Positions 60,595-64,000 of a stretch of DNA of 64,000 nt are shown here, piece after piece. Below the pieces are notes generated by a model. The model searched no databases. It was given only the letters and a program-made list of their open reading frames with translations, and was not told the DNA's origin. The stretch spans positions 868,001 to 932,000 of the forward strand of contig CBDEVW010000003.1 of the NCBI GenBank assembly GCA_965243755.1, in the 5' to 3' direction. Position 1 is the first letter of the stretch, and every line of letters begins with the position of its first letter. The DNA comes from JANSWY01 sp965243755. GTDB lineage: Bacteria; Bacteroidota; Bacteroidia; Cytophagales; Cyclobacteriaceae. Position numbers and translations under genes: made by a program.

Positions 60595-60824
60595 GACGCG
60601 TGCGGGATGATTATCTCTTCGTTAGCAATGAGATCTGATGCATAGGTTAACGCGGCATAAATATCTTCTTTTGAAAGATTTCCATATGAAACCAACAATT
60701 GATCTATAGACATACCCTCTGATAATTTCCTCAATATCAACTCCACAGTGATTCTGGTACCTTTGATCACTGGCTTCCCCAACATAACTGATGGATTTGT
60801 TACTACCCTTTCCGTATACTTCAT
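60591..60824 (-). CDS. DUF433 antitoxin candidate
   Basis: This 77-residue protein from ATG 60824 has the DUF433 pattern: ERVVTNPSVMLGKPVIKGTRITVELILRKLSEGMSIDQLLVSYGNLSKEDIYAALTYASDLI, a small winged-helix-like DNA-binding fold. The open frame extends 40 codons upstream, but those residues do not match the family. It would autoregulate the pair and neutralise the DUF5615 partner. Confidence 0.86.
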   Translation of the reverse strand: MKYTERVVTNPSVMLGKPVIKGTRITVELILRKLSEGMSIDQLLVSYGNLSKEDIYAALTYASDLIANEEIIIPHAS

Positions 60825-61073
60825 ATGACGTACGTTTACTACAAAATAACCTATTATTATCATTTTTTTCTCCATTATGAGATAAGAAATTTTGTTCTCC
60901 AGTGATAGGACACCATCCGACTGGTAATATGATTGTCCTATCAAATATTAGGTTCTTTTAATGGTACCTGGAAAGCGTAAGCATTAATATGGTACTGCCC
61001 CTAAATAAAAACCAAAACCAAGCGACATAGGGTTGTCATTGGTGCTGCTGATATTTGATGAATAAATCATTAA

Positions 61074-61955
61074 ATGTCCAATATCATGAATTTTTACTGC
61101 TTAATTTTTTCAATTATGACCACTATTACTCAACTTCCTGCACAAACATTGGAAATGGAAACCAAATCAATTCACCTGGAAGACCGCCAGGCCAACATTA
61201 GTTACCTCGATACCGGGGAAGGCGAAACTACACTGCTGTTTCTTCATGGCTGGTGCATCAACAAGCGTTACTGGGAAAATCAAATGGCGTACTTTCAGCA
61301 AGACTACAGGGTCATTGCCCTGGATCTCCCTGGCTTTGGTGCTTCCACTGCTTCGCGAACCAACTGGACCGTTCAGGATTACAGCAAGGATGTCGTCTCT
61401 TTTATTGAGCGTCTTCAATTGGAAAATGTTGTTTTGATTGGCCATTCCATGTCGGGGGAGATTGTGGTGGAAACCGCCATGCAAAACCTGGCGGCAGTGA
61501 AAATGATCGTTGGAGTGGATAACTTCAAATTTGTGGATGTGGCCTTCACTGCCGAACAAATGGATCAGTTCACTCAACAACTGACCGCATTGGGTACCGA
61601 CTTTAAAAGTAACATTCCTCAATATGCGGAATACATGCTCCTGCACCCAACAACTCCGGAAGAAATACGAGCAACACTAAAAAATGACCTGGTAGCAAAT
61701 GATGAAACGGTAGCCATCAATTCCATACAAAACTACATTGCCCATCTCCCTAATGTCACACAACAGCTGGAACAACTCAACTTAAAGCTACACCTGATCA
61801 ACACTTCACACATCCCGACAAACACAGAAGGCTTGAAAAACCGATGCAAATCGGGTTATCAATTGAAGCTGGTACCACCTTGCGGACACTATCCCATGGT
61901 GGAACAGGTAAGCGCTTTTAATGAGGCACTGGTTGAGGTTTTGGCTGAGCTGTAG
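61074..61955 (+). CDS. Secreted alpha/beta hydrolase
   Basis: This 293-residue protein has an export-like N-terminus (about 1-24, ending LPAQ), the oxyanion HGW (58-60), the nucleophile elbow GHSMSG with Ser125, and the catalytic His in PPCGHYPM near residue 272. It is a member of the broad esterase/lipase/haloperoxidase-like group; the substrate is unknown. It stands alone and is followed after about 75 bp by a GC-rich nested inverted repeat. Confidence 0.88.
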   Translation: MSNIMNFYCLIFSIMTTITQLPAQTLEMETKSIHLEDRQANISYLDTGEGETTLLFLHGWCINKRYWENQMAYFQQDYRVIALDLPGFGASTASRTNWTVQDYSKDVVSFIERLQLENVVLIGHSMSGEIVVETAMQNLAAVKMIVGVDNFKFVDVAFTAEQMDQFTQQLTALGTDFKSNIPQYAEYMLLHPTTPEEIRATLKNDLVANDETVAINSIQNYIAHLPNVTQQLEQLNLKLHLINTSHIPTNTEGLKNRCKSGYQLKLVPPCGHYPMVEQVSAFNEALVEVLAEL

Positions 61956-62030
61956 TCATTGGTATGCAACCATGATCTAAGTGTAGTTTAACCCGCATCA
62001 TAATTGCACTATTCCAATACCAGTAAATTA

Positions 62031-62108
62031 CCGTGCGGATTCTGATTAAAATCCGCGGGGGTTTTGAACAAAGTCCGCGCGGAATTTGACACCCCCCCCC
62101 GCGGATTT
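62031..62108. repeat. GC-rich nested inverted repeat with a C9 tract
   Basis: AAATCCGCGGGGG (62049-62061) is perfectly complementary to CCCCCGCGGATTT (62096-62108). The enclosed 34 nt contain a second perfect palindrome TCCGCGCGGA (62074-62083), and GCGGATT at 62035-62041 can pair with AATCCGC at 62050-62056. A run of nine C lies at 62092-62100. Four copies of an ATCCGCG-type core fall in 78 bp of otherwise A/T-rich DNA. Confidence 0.8.
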
Positions 62109-62290
62109 CACATGTTTTCACGGCATGCAACTGACAACATTCCAAAATCTGCCTCCACTGTGCGTAAAGGCTGTTTTTTACGAAAGTTTCTATTTTTCAG
62201 AATTCTTGATTGAAATTGCACTATTCTAATGTACCCTCACAATGCAGTAAACGCGATCGAGTTTGTGTCTCTCACCCTTTTGATCAAAGA

Positions 62291-62380
62291 CTCTAATGAG
62301 CTCATTTTAACAGCTGTGAGACTTGCTACTCTTAGATTGGCGAATGCGACTCCATTTCATTCAGTCGCGCTCGAGCTGTG
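62291..62380 (+). repeat. Direct repeat copy 1 of the toxin/immunity tail
   Basis: A segment of about 90 bp begins CTCTAATGAGCTCATTT, passes through GTGAGACTTGCT and GCGACTCCATTTCATT, and ends GAGCTGTG. It matches copy 2 at 63072-63166 at roughly 85% with a few small indels. It contains the 3' end of the 119-residue minus-strand gene. Confidence 0.82.
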
Positions 62381-62716
62381 AGTGTTACCTTCACTAAGCA
62401 GGATCACTCCCAACAAAAGTGAAATTTCTGGATCAACAAAAAAAAGTAAGTCACAATCTTCAATTTGAATTTCAATCAACCTAACCCTGGGTTTGGGGAA
62501 AGTTGATAAATTCTCAACAACCTCCTGCATTCCTAAATATTCAACATTTTCAAATTCCCTTAAAAACCCAAGACGAGTTTCATAGATTGAAAGAATTGAT
62601 TTTGTTGAGGCAGTAAAATCCTCAGTAATCTTATTTTTTTGAAATAAGTCTTTAAAGAGGGTTAACATGTCTGTAGTTACGTCTAAATAAAGTACTTCAA
62701 ATTCAGATTTTTTCAT
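62357..62716 (-). CDS. Putative immunity protein of an orphan toxin cassette
   Basis: This 119-residue soluble acidic protein starts at ATG 62716 (KKSEFEVLYLDVTTDMLTLFKDLF). It is alpha/beta with a hydrophobic FVDPEISLLLGVILLSEG strand near the end. Its last residues (NTHSSSATE) are encoded by direct repeat copy 1. It begins 2 bp after the stop of a start-less coding fragment, the arrangement expected for an immunity gene behind a toxin C-terminus. The family is not recognised, so the function is inferred from context. Confidence 0.55.
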   Translation of the reverse strand: MKKSEFEVLYLDVTTDMLTLFKDLFQKNKITEDFTASTKSILSIYETRLGFLREFENVEYLGMQEVVENLSTFPKPRVRLIEIQIEDCDLLFFVDPEISLLLGVILLSEGNTHSSSATE

Positions 62717-62718
62717 GA

Positions 62719-63040
62719 TTATTTTAGGTAAGGAGTCCAGGTACCAGAATTCCAAGAGGGAATAGGTGTTGCGCCATAAATCGGGCCCATCAATTGAACA
62801 TCCATTTCTCCAGGGTACTTATTAAAAAATTGTGCATTATGAACCTGAGTCAATTCAGTAAATGTAAAGAATCTCCTTAGAATTACGCCAGGTACTGCTG
62901 CCTTACCTCCTTGCGAAGCTCGGTAAATTGCTACATCAATTCGTGGAGTCCATGAAGTCCAAGGCCTTCTACGTTACCTAAATTATGTTGTCGAGCTGTA
63001 ACTGATGGGTCAATATTCCAAAGAAATACTGTCCCACTTA
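62719..63040 (-). pseudogene. Start-less toxin C-terminal fragment (frameshifted)
   Basis: The minus-strand sequence reads as protein without a start codon. A first stretch, GTVFLWNIDPSVTARQHNLGNVEG, shifts frame near 62960. It then continues as RPWTSWTPRIDVAIYRASQGG through NKYPGEMDVQLMGPIYG to a TAA at 62719-62721. A stop precedes it near 63040. The fragment looks like the displaced C-terminal end of a polymorphic toxin. The toxin domain is not recognised. Confidence 0.5.
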
Positions 63041-63071
63041 GGGGTTATGCCTGGCCGCTTTTATTCTGTAA

Positions 63072-63166
63072 TTCTAATGTGCTCATTTAACAGCACGGTG
63101 AGACTTGCTGTACTTAGATAGGTGAAGGCGACTCCATTTCATTTAGTCGCGCTAGAGCGAGCTGTG
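63072..63166 (+). repeat. Direct repeat copy 2 of the toxin/immunity tail
   Basis: Matches copy 1 (62291-62380) in the same orientation, 781 bp apart, with shared blocks TCTAATG, GTGAGACTTGCT, CTTAGAT, GCGACTCCATTTCATT and GAGCTGTG. It lies directly beyond the 3' end of the next putative immunity gene (stop at 63169), the same relation copy 1 has to its gene. Confidence 0.82.
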
Positions 63167-63168
63167 GT

Positions 63169-63717
63169 TTACGCTTTCCATGGATTTGATATATCAACGA
63201 TTCTAATGTTCATCTGTTCGGCAATTAGAAATTCAAGAAATCTATTAAACTTTAATCGATCCTCATATGATTTAATAATAATTACACTTTCCTCATTATC
63301 ATTTATCTTAATTCTTTCAAACCATCTTTCTCCACCATTTACTATATAGGGATTAAAATACTTCAAAATTTCCAGGATAGTCACCAAGTACCTATTGCTA
63401 ATTGATTCGCTTATTCGCCGTTTATGAAATATTGTTAATGAGTCCGAGTGATTTAACCTGGTCTTTCTACGATTTTCTAAAAATGAAACTTTGACACAAT
63501 CACCTTCAAGCGCAATATTCCCAATTATTCTGAAACTAAATTTCCAATTTAGATAACCACACAATAAAAACGAAGGTATAAATGCCAATAAAATTACGAT
63601 TATTTGGTTACTCCAAGACAAAACAATAATAATTGATACCACAGTTGTAATTAAGAATATAATAGCTAATAATAATCGCCAAATCACAAAAAATCTGTAC
63701 TTCGCTAAATAAATCAT
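63169..63717 (-). CDS. Membrane protein, putative immunity protein of a second cassette
   Basis: This 182-residue protein has two membrane helices at the N-terminus (about 8-33 and 37-56: VIWRLLLAIIFLITTVVSIIIVL, IIVILLAFIPSFLLCGYL). A cytoplasmic-type C-terminal domain of alternating strands and helices follows (about 60-182). It overlaps by 4 bp the end of an upstream coding remnant and is followed by direct repeat copy 2. It is unrecognised as a family; cassette position suggests an immunity role for a membrane-acting or other toxin, which is inference. Confidence 0.6.
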   Translation of the reverse strand: MIYLAKYRFFVIWRLLLAIIFLITTVVSIIIVLSWSNQIIVILLAFIPSFLLCGYLNWKFSFRIIGNIALEGDCVKVSFLENRRKTRLNHSDSLTIFHKRRISESISNRYLVTILEILKYFNPYIVNGGERWFERIKINDNEESVIIIKSYEDRLKFNRFLEFLIAEQMNIRIVDISNPWKA

Positions 63718-63980
63718 TCTTCGGGGATTTGATTAAGTATAATTTTATAGACTTGATCAGATGGAATTATCAATAAATCATTCAAATCGAAATTTTCATC
63801 AAATATAAATGGTTCATGAATTTACTCCTGGGCTTCATTTATTCTTTTCAGATCAAGAGCTGAAAGAACCGCCCTCCTATTTTCTTATCCAATCCTGCAC
63901 AAACTTTGGGTTTTCCGGTTTGCGCGAAAGCGCTAAGAAAGCACCTGGCACGGTCTTCCCCCCCTTTTTAAGTCGCCCAA
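63714..63980 (-). pseudogene. Degenerate coding remnant upstream of the second cassette
   Basis: Protein-like segments occur in shifting frames without starts. GGKTVPGAFLALSRKPENPK runs into a stop, and after a frame change RRAVLSALDLKRINEAQE ends at an in-frame TAA (63822-63824). The same frame then continues as IHEPFIFDENFDLNDLLI to a TGA at 63714-63716 overlapping the next ATG. It is probably a decayed toxin tail or earlier immunity gene. Confidence 0.4.
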
Positions 63981-64000
63981 TAGTAAGGTGTAGCAATATG

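Noticed and set aside
1..64000. tRNA or rRNA genes
   Set aside because: No cloverleaf-compatible segment or rRNA-like sequence was noticed by eye; a covariance-model scan would be needed to exclude a tRNA firmly.

Overview
The window looks like a Bacteroidota chromosome, most likely a Cytophagales-type gliding or marine lineage. Evidence: promoter-like TAnnTTTG boxes with an upstream TTG, a giant secreted protein with a type IX secretion C-terminal sorting domain, many outer-membrane barrels and lipoproteins, the 35-residue ribosomal protein THX, DUF5916, DUF3667 and DUF2911 proteins, and moderate-to-low GC. This is inference from gene content; no search was run.

Region 1 (1-12.6 kb, all minus strand) is amino-acid metabolism. 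A complete trp operon (trpE-G-D-C-F-B-A plus a DAHP synthase) is preceded by an attenuator with a WWW leader frame, a 1:2 pairing, an antiterminator and a terminator. Next to it, a partial his operon (hisH-A-F-IE) is headed by an aromatic amino acid hydroxylase gene. That operon has its own attenuator, whose 26-codon leader carries 6 His and 6 Tyr codons and which has a competing 12-bp antiterminator. A flavoprotein lacking the redox cysteines of its family runs off the left edge.

Region 2 (12.7-34 kb) is a mosaic of housekeeping and envelope genes: a TerB-like protein, a DUF5916 barrel, an AlkB-type membrane monooxygenase, THX, SRP RNA with a clear promoter, a transaldolase-like aldolase, FtsE, a 7TMR-DISM histidine kinase, hemerythrin, a sterol-desaturase-type hydroxylase, an SQR-like flavoprotein, an ECF sigma/anti-sigma/DUF4097 operon, a dead beta-lactamase-fold lipoprotein, ACMSD, a TPR protein and an MpaB-type protein.

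Region 3 (34-48.5 kb) starts with a decayed pseudogene and a gene remnant. It continues with a small lipoprotein coupled to gamma-glutamyltransferase, a PD40-OmpA protein, a 2-hydroxyacid dehydrogenase, 3-methyladenine glycosylase, a DUF2911 protein, and a PIG-L / small membrane protein / SSS symporter / Gfo-Idh operon with a mutarotase.

Region 4 (48.5-57.6 kb) is a surface locus: a lipoprotein with about 14 GxGY repeats, a 1680-residue type IX-sorted adhesin with tandem modules, and a barrel protein. Region 5 (57.6-64 kb) is accessory. It has a MITE-like element with TGTCCGG inverted ends, an exact 22-bp-period array of four palindromic 13-mers, a DUF433/DUF5615 toxin-antitoxin pair, a GC-rich nested inverted repeat, and apparently orphan toxin-tail/immunity cassettes separated by ~90-bp direct repeats.
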